From Lepidodermella squamata (lineage: Eukaryota; Gastrotricha), in assembly GCA_047495785.1 (NCBI GenBank), contig JBLDXI010000001.1:496001-560000 (forward strand): 64,000 nt of DNA, written 5' to 3'. The notes under the pieces were generated by a model that saw nothing but the letters and a program-made list of their open reading frames with translations, was not told the origin of the DNA and did no database searches. The stretch's first letter is position 1. The number at the start of each line of letters is the position of its first letter. The translations under genes and the position numbers were made by a program. Shown here in pieces: positions 10,041 to 23,278 of the stretch.

Positions 10041-13000
10041 TTACCTAGCTGGAACGTAGCCGAACTTGGAAGATGTAGATGCCAGTGGCCACTGCCAACT
10101 ACTTTGAGATCTTAAAGGAGCTGAATAAGCTGAGCCGCGATATAGCTGGTACCAACGTGCTGCCAGGTATCTATCGACATCATAGTTGCCAGGTCGAGAG
10201 TTGAACGCACTGTAAGATGCTCGGTAATCCGGAGCAGCTTTGGAGTAAGAACTTTCTGACAGCATATTGCTTGCGGCTATTATATCAGCTGTCGAACCTT
10301 TCAAAAAGTTTCGCTGATCGTTCTGAATCGCTTTCAACCTTTCAGCACGAATGCGGGATCGAACTGAACGCAGCAAAATTACGTTAATAGTGATCGGAAA
10401 TCGGTAGTTAAATTCAGCTTACTTTCGTTCAAATCGATGTCACTGTCTTCGTCGTCGGATAGATTGGATTTGAACATGGAAGTCGGCTGATCTATTTTTG
10501 ACGCAGATCCTTTTCGTTTTTTGGATTGTCGAGACGAAGCAGTACTGGAAACATGGCCGTGATTTGCGCCGCTGTTTTCACCGACAGACTTGTTATTATG
10601 AGGGAACAGCAAATTCTGAAATTTGAAAAACGAAAACGTTAGAAATATTACAATCGAGCTACTTGAGGTTATTAACTACTCACCAAAAGCATCTGCCGGA
10701 CTTTTTTACCATTTCTACCCAAGCCAGTGCTATCGCCATCGTCTTCCGACCCTGAGGAGGCCGGCAGTAATTCCGAAAATTTCGGGAGTTTGTCTTTGGC
10801 TGCGATTGTAAAATATTAATTTTAGTTATTGTTGTGTACTTGTATTAAGGAGCCTACGCTTTCTAGCTTTCTTGGAAGCTGTCACAGTTGAAGTTTGATC
10901 AATGGTAGTAGCATCTTCCTCTTCTTCGTCAGAATCGGTCTCCTCTTCTTCTCCCTCGGAGCTTTCGGTTTCAACGTGCCGCGAAGATTTCTTGTTTGGC
11001 GTCTTCTTTTTGCTCTTCCTTCGTTTAGACGTTGAATCCTTGCTGGCGCTTTCCGTCGATTTCACTGATGCCGTATCGTCTTTGTTCCTGATAAACGTAA
11101 TTTTGATAAGAATATAGCTGAAGCATAATTTTAACTAACGGCTTTTTATTGTCTTTCGAGCTACGATGATTGATCATTTCATCAACGGTGATCGAGCGTT
11201 GAATCCCAGCTAATTCCGCCCTCTTCTTCTCCAATGAAGCTTTCTGAAAAGAATAAAAAAATTCAAATGCGAATTTTGGCGGCGGAAATGAAATTAAAGC
11301 ATTGCTTTGCCCACTATTCTTAAATTCTCAGTTTTTCTACGAAAGTTTCCCTAAATTCCTAATTTCCTTAGGATCCTTATTCCGGGACTTAGGGCATTTC
11401 AAATATCGCCTGCATTCAGAAAAGGCAGACGATATTGTTGAATTCTCGAAACGTCTCGCAGAAATATGGCTGTTCCAGTTCAGTAACTCCGTAATGCAGA
11501 TTCGTCGATCGTTTCCAGCAACTGCCCACTGAATCCCCACCGCTTTTCAAAGCCCAAACCGCTATAATTTCGCACAATTAATTTGTTTATTGCTTCATCG
11601 TCTTGTGCTGTCAAATAATGCAAACGCAGTTATGACGACGCGGAACCGAGTTCCAAAGAGACGCTTAGCCTGATGACCCAGAGCTTTATGGTCTTCCCAC
11701 TGTGGTGATGCCCAATGATAGGATAGGATAGGATAGGAACTCGTTTCTTAAATCTAAATTAGTTGATGACACAAACCTGGTTAGCAATTTTAGATTCTTC
11801 TTTAAGGATGTCCTCGGTAATTCGGCGGATTTCGTCCAGCTTTGATTTCAACTGTTGCTCTTTTTCGTTCAGTTTTCGGTCTAAATCATCCAAATCTCGT
11901 TGGCGCTTAGCAACTCGATCTTCTCGAGTCTTCAAACTGTCTTCTATTCCACCAATTCTCGCCAACGCTGTTGCTCGAGCCCGCTCGCCGTCAGTCTTGG
12001 CTTCCACCAGAAGTCGTTCTGTCTCGTCCGCTATCTTTCGGCGTGTTTCCTCTACCAACTCAGCAGCTTCTGACCGAGCCTTGCTGATTTCCAACTCGGC
12101 GAGCTGTTTAGCTGCTGCGATTTCACGCTCTTGATCTCGACGAATTTTCGACAGGTTATTCTCATGCTCTTCGTGCAATTCAGCTCTCCTCCTATCAAGG
12201 CTTATACCCATCTAAAAAAGGAAGCAGAATATGACTAAATAAGCCACCGAAGGAGCAGTCGATGTTAATACCTCAGATTCAAGAACTCGGACAGAAGACA
12301 CTCTTTGCTCGGCAGCCCTGACTTCTGCGCGCTTTGCTTCTTGCTCCCTGAAATTAGCCTCCTCTAACTCAGTTCGTAGCTTTGCCATTTCCTGAGAGTA
12401 ATCACAGAATACAGAGAGAAATCGCAGGATATAACAATAAAAATTACCGACTCATGCAGAGCTGCCATTTCTTTTCGAATGGTGGCGACACGCGTGGCGT
12501 ATTCGCTCTCAATCAGTGACTTTTCCTTCATTAGACGACGTTCGACTTCACCTTCCACATCAGCCCTTGCCGCTGCTAATCGCCTGGAAACTTCGTCCTC
12601 GCGATTTTCCAGCATTTTTTGCTCTGAGTCAACGGCTTTTGATGCCTGTGATCTCAACTGTTCGATTTTAAGGCGAGACTCCTCCTCGATTTCTTTTTTC
12701 GCCGCTTCTAGTTCTCTGGTTTGCTCGGTTTTCAGCTCAGCTTGCTTTTTAACTGATTCAGCCATTTCATCACGCAGCTTCTTTACCTTCTCAGCAGTCT
12801 CTGTTTTGAGCTGCTCTTCCTCCTTAGCATATTTCTCTTCCAGTTCTGTTTTCAGCTGCCGGATTTTTGAGTCATGCTCCTACATAGAATGAAAAAGTAG
12901 AATTAAATTATGGTGTGATAGGTTGTCATTACCTCGAGTAATTCAAGCTGTACATTGTGAAATTGAGCTTTCAGGCGAGCTTCGAGCTCAGCTGGCTCAC

Positions 13001-14390
13001 GCTGTCCTAAATGCTCGCTCAGATCGAAACTGGTAGCAGTCATCGATTGGCCCACACCCCGTGCCGATTCTGGCATCGCTGTCGGATTCCGAGGACGGCC
13101 CACAGCACCACTGTTAGTTGTCAGTAATTCGCCAAGGCCCTCTCCGTGAGAATACTGACTAGTGCCGGTTTCGTGATCCCCTGTCGAGCCAAGATTCGCA
13201 AGCTCTGGTTCGAAGCTCTCCTTTGACAGCATGAATGACAAATGTCGATCATCGCCTTCGTCGCCAAAATTAACGTCCTCTTCGTAGTCGTCTTCATAGT
13301 CGGCTTGCTCTTGGGGAACTTGAGCCGAAGCATGAGGGGATACTGGAGATCCAATCTATCAAAAGCGATGGCAATCAATTTTAATTCAAGTAAAATCCCA
13401 GTAGCTCAACGTACCTGCTCGTCAAGATCGAACATTAACCTTTCTTCTCGACCTCCGCTGCCGTAAGCGTCCTCGTCATTTGTCTTTTTAGACTTTAGAA
13501 AGCGCTTTCCATCCTCCTACATAATTCAACGGCTTCGTTAAACCTGGGATGAGTCAATAAAACCAGTACTACCTTGATCGGGCTTGGAGCGTTGACTTTT
13601 GCGTCGGGAGGTAGGGTGTTCGCCAAGTTGCCATGTCTACTCTGAGAAGCACCAGGAACGGGAAATGGCTGAGTCTGTTAAGAAAATCTGACACTAAGGA
13701 ATCAAAGTGCAATTCGAAAAAGACTTACGCGAGACTCTAAAGGGCTGACATGCCCAGATAAATTTCTCCCTTTAGATTTTGCTATTGGAATGAGTTATAA
13801 TATACTTTTGAGCGGATGATGTTAATAATAATATGAAGTCATACATTTCAATTTCTCACGCTCTTCTGCCACTTTCTTCGAATAAAATTCATCCAATGGA
13901 TGATCCCACTGGGACTCTCCGGTTACAAAATTGAAGCTGAATAAATTAAACAATAGGTTAACGTGAAATATTCGCTTCAAGCAAATTCAAACATACTAGT
14001 ACAACTCATCGCTATTAGTGTCACGACTGCAAATCGAAAAAACTTTGAACACCTTGTGGCAAACAGAAATTATTTAAAACGAACCAAGCTTTCCTGTAGA
14101 AAAAGTAACTGTCAGAAAGAACGCGAAAGACATTATTTGTAAATACCAAGGTTTAGGAATAGGAGCTCTCATCCCTTCCTCAGCAATCCATAAAAGCTCC
14201 TTCTCCTTGTCGAAATCGATGCCGATAACTTCACAGTACGTGCGAATAACTGATTGAAAAACACATTAATTATAAGTCGATTTCGTGTTGTTTTCTTTTC
14301 CATACCTTCATCGTTTATTTCAACGTTATCGACGTCACCCTCGTAAACAACTTGATCGGCAATTCGCTGCTCGCCTGTGAACTGGGCCAT
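10041..14390 (-). CDS. CEP164: CEP164 homolog, distal appendage centriole protein
   Basis: Seventeen exons close in phase to 983 aa: 14306-14390, 14147-14249, 14085-14093, 13997-14026, 13845-13936, 13729-13781, 13573-13674, 13415-13516, 12933-13355, 12448-12879, 12272-12391, 11777-12211, 11140-11243, 10858-11087, 10684-10799, 10423-10615, 10041-10363. The N-terminus has the CEP164 signature: VIGIDFDKEKELLWIAEEGM, then WKACRDTNSDELYYFNF and TGESQWDHPLDEFYSKKV, which form the WW-type domain that recruits TTBK2 at the mother centriole to start ciliogenesis. The middle (exons 10-12) is a continuous charged coiled coil. Exon 14 is Lys/Ser-rich, then an acidic Glu/Asp run. The C-terminus is Tyr/Ser/Arg-rich and ends FGYVPAR. 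Human CEP164 is longer (about 1,460 aa), the difference lying in the coiled coil. Confidence 0.9.
11711..11737. repeat. (ATAGG)n microsatellite in a CEP164 intron
   Basis: Four tandem ATAGG units (GATAGGATAGGATAGGATAGG) in the 533-nt intron between exons 12 and 13. Confidence 0.8.
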
Positions 14391-15475
14391 CCAAGTTATT
14401 CCATTTTAAGATACCTACAACAGGGTACAGCAAATAATTTTTAAAATGAGAGCTATGATCGATTATTATATGTCTGGTCCACTCGAATATGATAATCGAT
14501 CCATTCACGATCCACTCGCTTGCAGTATGGAAAGGAACAATAGGTATGTTGGGAATTTCGTCATTATCACAACCATATGAGCCCAGCCAGGTTTCGTCCA
14601 CGGACAAAGCTATGAAGACTACACTCTCAAAGAGGACAGGGCCTTGTGATTGCTGGCACTTTCAGACTGGTGCCGTTTCGTGAATAAGCAGCTGCCAATC
14701 GATCGGTGGCCAAAATTAGGAGAGCAGGAGAGAGGAGGATGCCAAGTCGCGAAGGACGCCGCCATACCAAACATGACATATGTAATTTAAATTAGTGTAA
14801 AAAATTTTGAAAACTATTTTTTATTTATTTACTGAATTTTTGTGTTACCAGGCAATTGACGCCTCCCTGTAAAGCCTGCGTCCATCGTCCACATGTGTGC
14901 GAAGTCACCTGAGTGCCTGGGCGAGGGGCGATTGTGCCTCAAGGCCCAAGTAAATCTTACCCACATAGCGGGTTCTAAATCATCAAATTGACGCCCAAAC
15001 ATATCGTCGGATGACTGGTGACTGGGCTTATGATTCCATCCATCCTCGTGTTGTCTCGTGTAGCACCTGTCCAACTTCGAACTCATCGAATAGTTAGTTG
15101 AAACCAAAGACTGAGGTGAATCCGGAATTCCCCTGCTCCGGCAAAGTTAGCCTGAAGGCCCCGCAATCGGATAGCACTACGCAAGACCGTCTTTTCTGCT
15201 CGAATGCGACTCGAAGACATAATAGAGTCAGACTGAGCCTTTCATTCGAAGCTGACAAGCTCGACGTATAGTCGTAACGCCGCCTACCTTTGTCCACGAG
15301 TTTTCCCTGTGGAACAGATAGAACATAGCTCATAGCTCTATCTTGCACAAATATATCTTGCATAAATATTCGTATTCTGTTTTGCCATCTATGCACCTAA
15401 CGCTGAAGTATAGGTAGGTGTGTGTCTCAAACGTAATCACCAGCTTTGGTAGTAGGGTGTAACATATATTTATGC
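14391..15475. other. Intergenic region shared by CEP164 and ANKAR-like starts
   Basis: About 1.1 kb between two divergently transcribed genes, so it should hold both promoters. Two overlapping minus-strand open frames (100 and 92 codons, 14829-15396) have no recognisable motif and no splice support and are not called genes. Confidence 0.45.
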
Positions 15476-18400
15476 ATGCGTTCGCCCAACTCATGGTTCG
15501 CATTCCTTTATCCTGGCTTCATCTTCTTGGAAAATATATCAGCGCTATTGGAAGCCAACGAGCTTCCTTACTGGATTTTGTCTGGTTTAATAAATCAACT
15601 CATCAGAAAAAGTTAGACGCGTCGTTTTCGCTTGCAATCGCTACTGCCACCTTGTTTTTCATATCTAGAACGTATTACTGTTGTTTGTATTCTAGCTTCA
15701 TGTAAAGCCCTGCGTGATCTAATGGCGGCGAATGAAACATCCGTTCTACTGGAGGAGGATCCTTTCGCCAATATATTTGAGCGATATGAAAAGCATGAAC
15801 AGCAAGAGCTGGTCATTCATCAGCTGACAAACTGGAATACTCTGCTATCGCAAGAATGCAAGTAAGTCAATCAAGTAATTTAGTGAATATTATTTTACTT
15901 GAGAATGATTCGATATGAAGAGAAACCTACTTCGAAGGGTTAGGTTGAGCTTTAGATGGGACCTGAATTTATTTACAATATTACCGGCTTGAATTACCTG
16001 CCTCGTGATAATAACGTTACATTCCATTGAAACTAAGAAATACTAAGTGCATGATGAATCATAAAATTCTGATTAAATAAGGTTTCGCATCGTCGAAAGG
16101 TATGTTGTAAATAACGTTGACAGAAACAAGTGATGTATAATTACGCACCATTTAGTGCGCGACAAATGGAGAGGTTTGTCTTTGCTCACCACTTTGCAAC
16201 CTTATACCCCAGGATTCGAAATACCCTCCACGAGCTTCCTAATGTGCAAGCCTAATGATCCTAACAGCGCTAAAATCGATTAACTCTATAAATTGTTGTC
16301 ATACGCGATACATAAAATTTTTATTACAGATTTTCGACAGACCCCATGTTTGGCCTAGTAGAGTCGAAAGCCGATTGTTTTGTCAGTGGCTCAGAATGCA
16401 TTGTGTTGATGCCAGTGGATGAATCTTTTCCAGAACCGTAATAATTTTATTTTAAGTGATCATTGCCGAAACTGATTGATATTATTTCTTCAGGTATGAC
16501 ATGCGCGATTTTCATACAATTTTGAAGGACTTGACCTGCGGAATATTTGCCTTCAACCAACCTCCGGGCATTACATTGGAGCCCAATTATGATCTGACGA
16601 GTAATTGCTCGTTTCCTCCGGCTTACCTTGACACTCTTACTGGAAGAGTTTTGGTTGAGTTCGATTACTGGATCAAATCGCTGTGGCACGGTGTGCATAT
16701 GGATCGAGAGGCTAGGATGCGAGTTATGGACAAATGGCGCGAATTAGAGAATGAAGCGAAACCAGAAAACATTGACATCCTCGTAGAATCGGCCGGACAG
16801 GTAACTATATAGGCTTGTTTCATTATTGCGAATTCAAAATGTAATTCTCAAGGGTCTAACGGACCTTGCGAAAGATCCACTTTATGCGGAATATTATTCG
16901 AAACTACCCATTGAACATCCACTTGATGACGAAATGGCGCAAGATCGTCAATTATTCGAGTCTTTCTTAGAAAACATTAGCCTTCGAATGGTACTAATGG
17001 CCGGTTCTTTTGAGCATTGCGGAAACATTTTAATCTGCGAGGGTGTCGAAAACTTCATTGATATTATCATTCGCGCCATGGACGATGAAGTAACCGTGTT
17101 CCATAATTGAAGACCTGAATTGAACTTGACCTGAATTTTTTCAGCTCGAAACTCCCGAGTATCAGAAGCTGTTTGTCCGTCTGAGTTACCATCGGGATAT
17201 CATAATGCAGGTTTGTGACGTCGATTGTTAGTAAATTTGCCTCATTTAACGACTTCGCTTGTAGAGCCTTACCAAGAAAACTCACTGGGCTAGAATGCTA
17301 TCGTTATTGAAGCTGATTTCTATTCTCACCGTGGTAGTTCAAGCTGCCAGGAATCAGCGCGCCAGAATACCAGCCATGTCCGGACTGTTCTGTCACTTAC
17401 AAGGCGAAGCGACAAAAACAGAAAGAGAACTGCCCCCTGTCGTAATTCCGAAATCTTGTGTTGCTCGCACGTTTATGAGCGCAAAACAAGCCGCGAAGTC
17501 AGGCATCTGCGCTCATTTGCACGGCGCGATCGGTTTTCAGATCGACACCGGTGATGTTACTAAAACCGATCAAATACCGCAAGATTTCATCGATGAGTTG
17601 ACGCAGGAGGCTCACCGAATCACCGAGTTGTATACGGTCGAGAGCAAGCGGCCTACGCAACAGCGATACCCGGTACCTGTTGTTAAACTGAACGGGAAAC
17701 GTTACCACGTGCTGCATATTCGGTTTGAGGAGTATTTTCCACCGCCAAATACTAAACCAGCATGGCTTGCTCATCTCATCGACGAAATAAATCGGCGAGT
17801 TAAGGACAAGGATAATTTGCAGAAGAAGCTATTGGTTCCGGATGTCGTTATTCACGACACATTCAAGCGGGTTTTTGGTTACGCGAGAGCTATTAAATGC
17901 AAGGTTAATTTTCGAAATCTTGAATTTATTACGGAAAAATAAGGTTCGAATGGGAATAATTCAGGAAGAACTAGAAGGATCGTCAGGCGTATGTCGCGTG
18001 GTTTTGAGCCTCATTTTCAGTTTGTGTGGGTTGATCATTGCTTTCATTATTTTTTACTATTTCCGGCTTGCTATTGGCCCTGTTATTTGTTATGTTATTT
18101 ACTGCTTTCTGTCAATTCAACAGAACAACGATGTCGGATTTCTATCCGCCCTGCAACGTGGCTTGCTGGCTATCTTTTATACACTACTGAAAAAAGTTCA
18201 AACTGCTCGATTATCGGCTCAAAACGAAAACGGATACGCTCTTCTGCACCTGGCAGCCATCTACAACCGCGTAAGTAGTGTTGAATAGAAGTGGTTTAAA
18301 ACTGAAGCTTTCTTCTAATAGATAAACATGGCGGCTGCATTAATCAGTCTCGGAATGGATTTCAACGCTAAACGGGGCGCGTACTCTGCTGCAAATGGTA

Positions 18401-21400
18401 AAAAATATAACTAAGGAAAAGTACCAAGGGGGAAAAATTGAGAATTGAAGTTGATTAGCCCTGATGGATAATTTTGAATATTCCAGCCCAAGGAAATCCG
18501 TTATTCGTGGGTAATGTACCATTCTAAGTCGAAACATATTTTTCCAGCTGTTTGCATTGGCCGTTGTGATGCTAAATTGATGTAGTTTTTGACTTGACCT
18601 CGATTGATTTTTACGTCATTCCTCTTCGACGACTTGCATGATGAACTGCTGATGAATGCCCTTAGACCTGGGATGTTTTTCCTTATTATCACTGTTATGC
18701 TTTTCGCTCTTATCCTCGCGAACCTCTTCGACTGAACAGATGAAAGTGTCTTAGCTGCCATGAAAGGTGGTTTTCGCGTAATTTCGGCCGAAACTTAACA
18801 GATTTCTAGCTTAAAACTAGCAATTTGATTTGCTTGTCTGTAATAGTGTTTTCGTGAAATTATGTCCCTATATCATATCCTTTGCAGCTAATATTTTAAC
18901 GTTTTGTACGTCTAATTTTACGTTTCTTAGAGGAGAGTAGAAGCTTTTCAAGATTCTAATTTATTTTCATTATGAAAAAACAGGTCCGACTGCGTTGCAC
19001 CTCGCTGCCCGGGCTGGTTCAGTCGAAGTTGTGTCTTGTTTGTCCTGCTTAGGAGGAGAATACAGCAATTGTATCACTTCGACTGATCAATTCGGCTGGA
19101 CGGCCATACACCACGCTGCTTATTTCGACCATGTCCCAATTTTGTTGATGCTACTACGGCGACTGGAAAGTGCCGGGAAACCAGTGGTCGAGCTGGAAGC
19201 TTCGGATGAAATGAAACACGTAAAGGCTTTTCTAATGTGAATCTTGGAAATAAATTTATGGTTTTTTAGACTCCGTTGTTATTAACGGCAACTTCTGGCG
19301 CGCTGACCTGCATGCAAAAATTGATAGCCATGGGCGCTGTTCGAAGTAGATACGACAAGAAAGAGAATGGCATCGTTGAACTGGCGGTTTTGCATTTTCA
19401 CACCCGAATTCTCGAATGGCTGATTCAGCAGCAATTCACCGATGTCCCGGTTTTTGACAACATGTCAAAGATGCTGAAAGTCGCCGAAGCGAATCGCAAA
19501 GATCCCGAATATATAAATAGAGCTGCCGCTGCTGCTCGTTGCCTCGACATTTTAACTTCGAAGAACCCGCAATATTGGTCGCAATTGCTCGAATCTGGTA
19601 AAAAAAAATTGGTTGATGTATCAATAAAAATACAAAAATTTACCTCAGGTGCTGTCGCGGGTTTGGTGTCTTGGCTGATTTTGCCGCCTGATGTAGCTGA
19701 GGCGGCGGCTTCACGCCGTAAAAAGAACCGAGCTTCAGCCTCTTCACGATCTTCGTCGTCAGACGAATCGCCACAAAGGCCTTCGACCCATCTCGATGTG
19801 CCATCCCGGCCTGGGGCGTTATCTTCAGACCTTAATGTCCGCAGGGCAAAGGCTAGGGAGGCGAAATTGTCGTCCGCCTTAACTGGTCTCATCAGCGCTT
19901 CGGTCTCAGCTTTATGCAACATTGGAGCGGAGCCAAGGATCCGAACAGAATTAGCTAATCTGGGAGCGGGCCAGCGATTGAGTGAGCTTCTGCTTGTTCC
20001 TGATACCAACATACAAGCTCGAGCTGCAACGGTTCTCGGCGATGTCTGCTCAGATCCTGAACAACAGGTTCGAACTTGAAATATTTCTATATTCATTTTT
20101 GGGATAAATTCTCTCTGCCACCACATTTTGAATGATTTTCTGCCGTCAAACGCCAAATTTCTATAATTTCCAGCTAAATAAAGCTTGCCAGCCATCAGTT
20201 TGTGTTCTAATGATGAAATGTAATTCAGAATATTGATAAAGACGAAACATGCCTTCAGGTGAGTGTTATTAAACAGCGGCCTACCATGCTGTCTTGATGT
20301 AGTCATTCTATTCTTACTAACTATCAGAAGTGAACAACACTTTCGAACGCTTTAGTAGATCACATCGATAGTTGCAAATTTAGCCAAAACACTTGTCGAC
20401 TCAAATTTCCGTTCGGTTCATTTTTTATTTCACTTTCTAGATCAGAATAGCTCATTTTTCATCTTTCCCCACTTTACTAATTTTTTCCTTTCCTCTGAAT
20501 TTCCGCCGACAAAAGGGCCGTCGTCATGATGAAAGCTTGGCGGTTGGTAAAACAGTGTTTTTATGATACTTTTTCGCGTGAGGCGATGCCGATAGAATCA
20601 ATAGATGACGTTGAATGTTTTCAAGCTTTTCCGAAGTAGATTTAGATGGCGAGGAATTGCGTGCTATTTTTGCTTTTGTCTTTTTTAAATTTACTTACTA
20701 AATGTGCTTACACTCTCTATAATTTTTTCAGTGTCGTTTGGCGGATGTCGCGTTTCGAAATCTTGTTCCTTTGTTGTTTGAATCGAGCGAAGACGTGCTC
20801 GTCGCTGCTGTGAATGCCTTGAGATTTCTCGTCACTGGGAATCCCATCAACCAATCTCGAATCGCGACATTTAGCGTAGAAGCCGTTCAGGCAATCGTCG
20901 ATTTTCTTGCGGTCGGTGAGAGTAACTCGCTACGAGGAGCGGCCGCTGCTTGTATCGCCGCTCTGGCAGCCGGCCATGCCGATAACCAAACTTTGCTGTT
21001 GGACCTAAACGCCGCACCGCCTTTAGTCACATTACTTCGAGCGCGGAATGTCAGCGTGGCCGTTCGAGCGGCAGCTGCTGTGGCGGCTATGGCTGCAGAT
21101 AATCCACGATGCCAACAGCGGTTGTTCGAGCTAGACGCTGCGAAGCCACTTGTTCGAGTTTTGAAGGTATAGTTACATTCCTTTTAATTTTACATGGTGA
21201 AATTCAACTATGATGATCGTGAATAATCGTGAAGCTCCTTTCGCCGGTAAAAAATTCAATTTCACAGTAAACTTGGTTCAATACGATTGAGTTTCTGTAG
21301 ATCACCGCGATAATTTCCCATAAAATGATCTCAATTTTCGCATGTTGATATCACATTGATGGCTGATTTTGATTTATATGAAAGATGGTCTTTGTGCCGC

Positions 21401-23271
21401 TTGGCACAACAAGTGACGATGAAGCTGAGGATAAGCATGAGGATAAGAATAGAACTCATGAAATTACGGTGGGTCGACTTCGTAGTCGTTTGATTATTAT
21501 TACTACTGTTTGCGGTTGCTTTTAATATCTCTCGCAGATTCGCTTAAACATCCTTTTTAGTGAGCATCATAAATTATTTCTCTCTGCATTCTGGCTTGTC
21601 CAACATCACAGTTTATTTTAATGTCTTCAAACTGACACAATTCTCGCTTTTCAGCACATTTTTTGTTCCGCATCTGCTTATTCGGCTCTTTTAATGGAAT
21701 TATTGCTGCTTTTCAGGCTTGGTCACTTGAAGTCAAGGAGCAAACGATGACGGCACTTTGGGCGCTGGCTGGTCATACAGTCGCTCAGAGACGCCGGGTT
21801 GCCGAGTTGATTTCCCTGCAAACATTGGTCGAATTGCTGATAACCGAATCGGACCCTCTTCGCCGCCACAGTGCCTTCGCCGTCGCTGCGTTTTGTCGCG
21901 AAGACCGCGTTCGCCAGTTGGAGGTTTTCCGTTGCAACGCCGTCCAGCCAATTTTGCGGCTGGTTCGAGCATTCCACAAAGTCTCAGAGGAGACGCTAGT
22001 CTTGCTCATAGAGGCCTTAGGCGCCCTCTGCTATTTGCCAGCCTTTACAGCTAACGAAGTATCTCAACGGAAACTTTTCGAAGAAGGCGCCTTCAAAGAT
22101 TTATTACGTCTGCTGATCGCTAACATTCCACCTGCTAATACACAGCTAGTCCGTGTTACGATTTTGAAAACGCTATCGCTGATGACTCTATCTCAAGCCG
22201 AGTTGCGCGGCATTTTATTCAACGCGCTCGGTTTCAAATTGGAACCCTTGCTGAGCCTTGTGTCTAATCTTTCCGAAGATCCGGTGATTCGCCTGTGCGC
22301 CTGCCAAGCCCTAACAACGTTTTCTCTCCACAACTCGCCGCTACAGCTGAAAATTTCCGAACTAGGCGGCCTTCGCTACGAGGTGTTTGCGCCGTTTTTG
22401 AACGCTGCCGGCTGGAACGAACGTTGTCAAGCTGCATTCCAGATAGTCCTGCTTAGCCGCATTGTTTCAGATGCTGATCAAGTTGCGTTGACAGCGGCTG
22501 GCGTGCTAGTTTTAGTCCAGGCTCTTGGCATTGATGGCGATTGCAATTTACTCACGTCAGCTTGTAACCTAATTGCTACGTTGTGCCACGCTCGTTCGGG
22601 TGTAAGCGATGCCTTCATCTCTGCCGGAGTGCTACAGCCGTTGATTTTTCACCTAATGAACGATGGAGTCGAATCGCAAGAAAACAAGAATAAACCACCC
22701 ACGATGACTCAACAAGTCCTAGGCGTAATGAATGATGGGAATAGCAAGGCGGATAATGGTACATCTCTCATTGAAGAGGTTCAACAATCATCCGCCATCG
22801 CTCTATCGTAAGTCTATTTTGTGGATATTTCGAAAATTTAATTCCACGATAATTCATCCGAAGGTTTTTCACACGAAATCGCACTGCTAGGCGGCTTCTG
22901 TTATCTGAGTGTAGAAAGCATCCCGAGATCTACAACCGGCTTTCCAAGTTGGTAATTGCTGCTGGTTTCAAATTTGATGATGAGTTCGAAGCTGAATATG
23001 CTGCGATTGCTGCGCATCATCTGACAATAGGGCGGCCTGGAGCTACTAGCCGAGCGTAAGCCATGTTACCCATAAAACATTTTACATGTTGATGATGCCC
23101 TTTTTTAGTGAGAGCCTAATGTCTCGCTCTACAACCAACTTGTTCGGAGCAGATAAAGCGAATGAAGCGAACGCGAGGCCAAAGACCGCCGCAAGTTCAA
23201 AGCAAAGTGTCATCAGCAGCGTCAGCTCGACTACTGCTAGTAGAGCTAGCAAAAAAGCCACAAATTCCTAA
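15476..23271 (+). CDS. ANKAR: ANKAR-like ankyrin and armadillo repeat protein
   Basis: Seventeen exons, 1,660 aa, in phase: 15476-15584, 15696-15861, 16330-16437, 16494-16800, 16853-17089, 17145-17210, 17265-17903, 17944-18270, 18322-18397, 18984-19219, 19270-19597, 19649-20067, 20732-21166, 21385-21468, 21717-22807, 22864-23055, 23109-23271. Domain order matches ANKAR: a long N-terminal region without repeats, a hydrophobic membrane-like stretch near residues 562-595 (VVLSLIFSLCGLIIAFIIFY), ankyrin repeats (GYALLHLAAIYNR, PTALHLAARAGSVEVV, WTAIHHAAYFDHVPIL), a Ser-rich insert, then many armadillo repeats (ADVAFRNLVPLLFE to the 1.1-kb exon). The C-terminus is low-complexity Ser/Ala/Lys. The 84-nt exon 21385-21468 is acidic and the least certain. 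The first exon was chosen because it splices in phase and continues a good helix; a start at 15722 is the fallback. Function is poorly known. Confidence 0.82.
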
Positions 23272-23272
23272 C

Positions 23273-23278
23273 AATAAA
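23273..23278 (+). terminator. Poly(A) signal next to ANKAR-like stop codon
   Basis: AATAAA two bases after the TAA stop. If used, the 3' UTR would be only about 20-30 nt long. Confidence 0.4.

Noticed and set aside
18638-18735. ATGATGA ... CTGA pair in the ANKAR-like intron
   Set aside because: The boxes lack a terminal stem and the D box is about 250 nt from the 3' splice site, far from the usual 65-85 nt.
18501-18761. Antisense 86-codon frame (MAAKTLSSVQSKRF..) inside an ANKAR-like intron
   Set aside because: Only composition supports it; no splice or promoter signals and no recognisable family, so a nested gene is not claimed.
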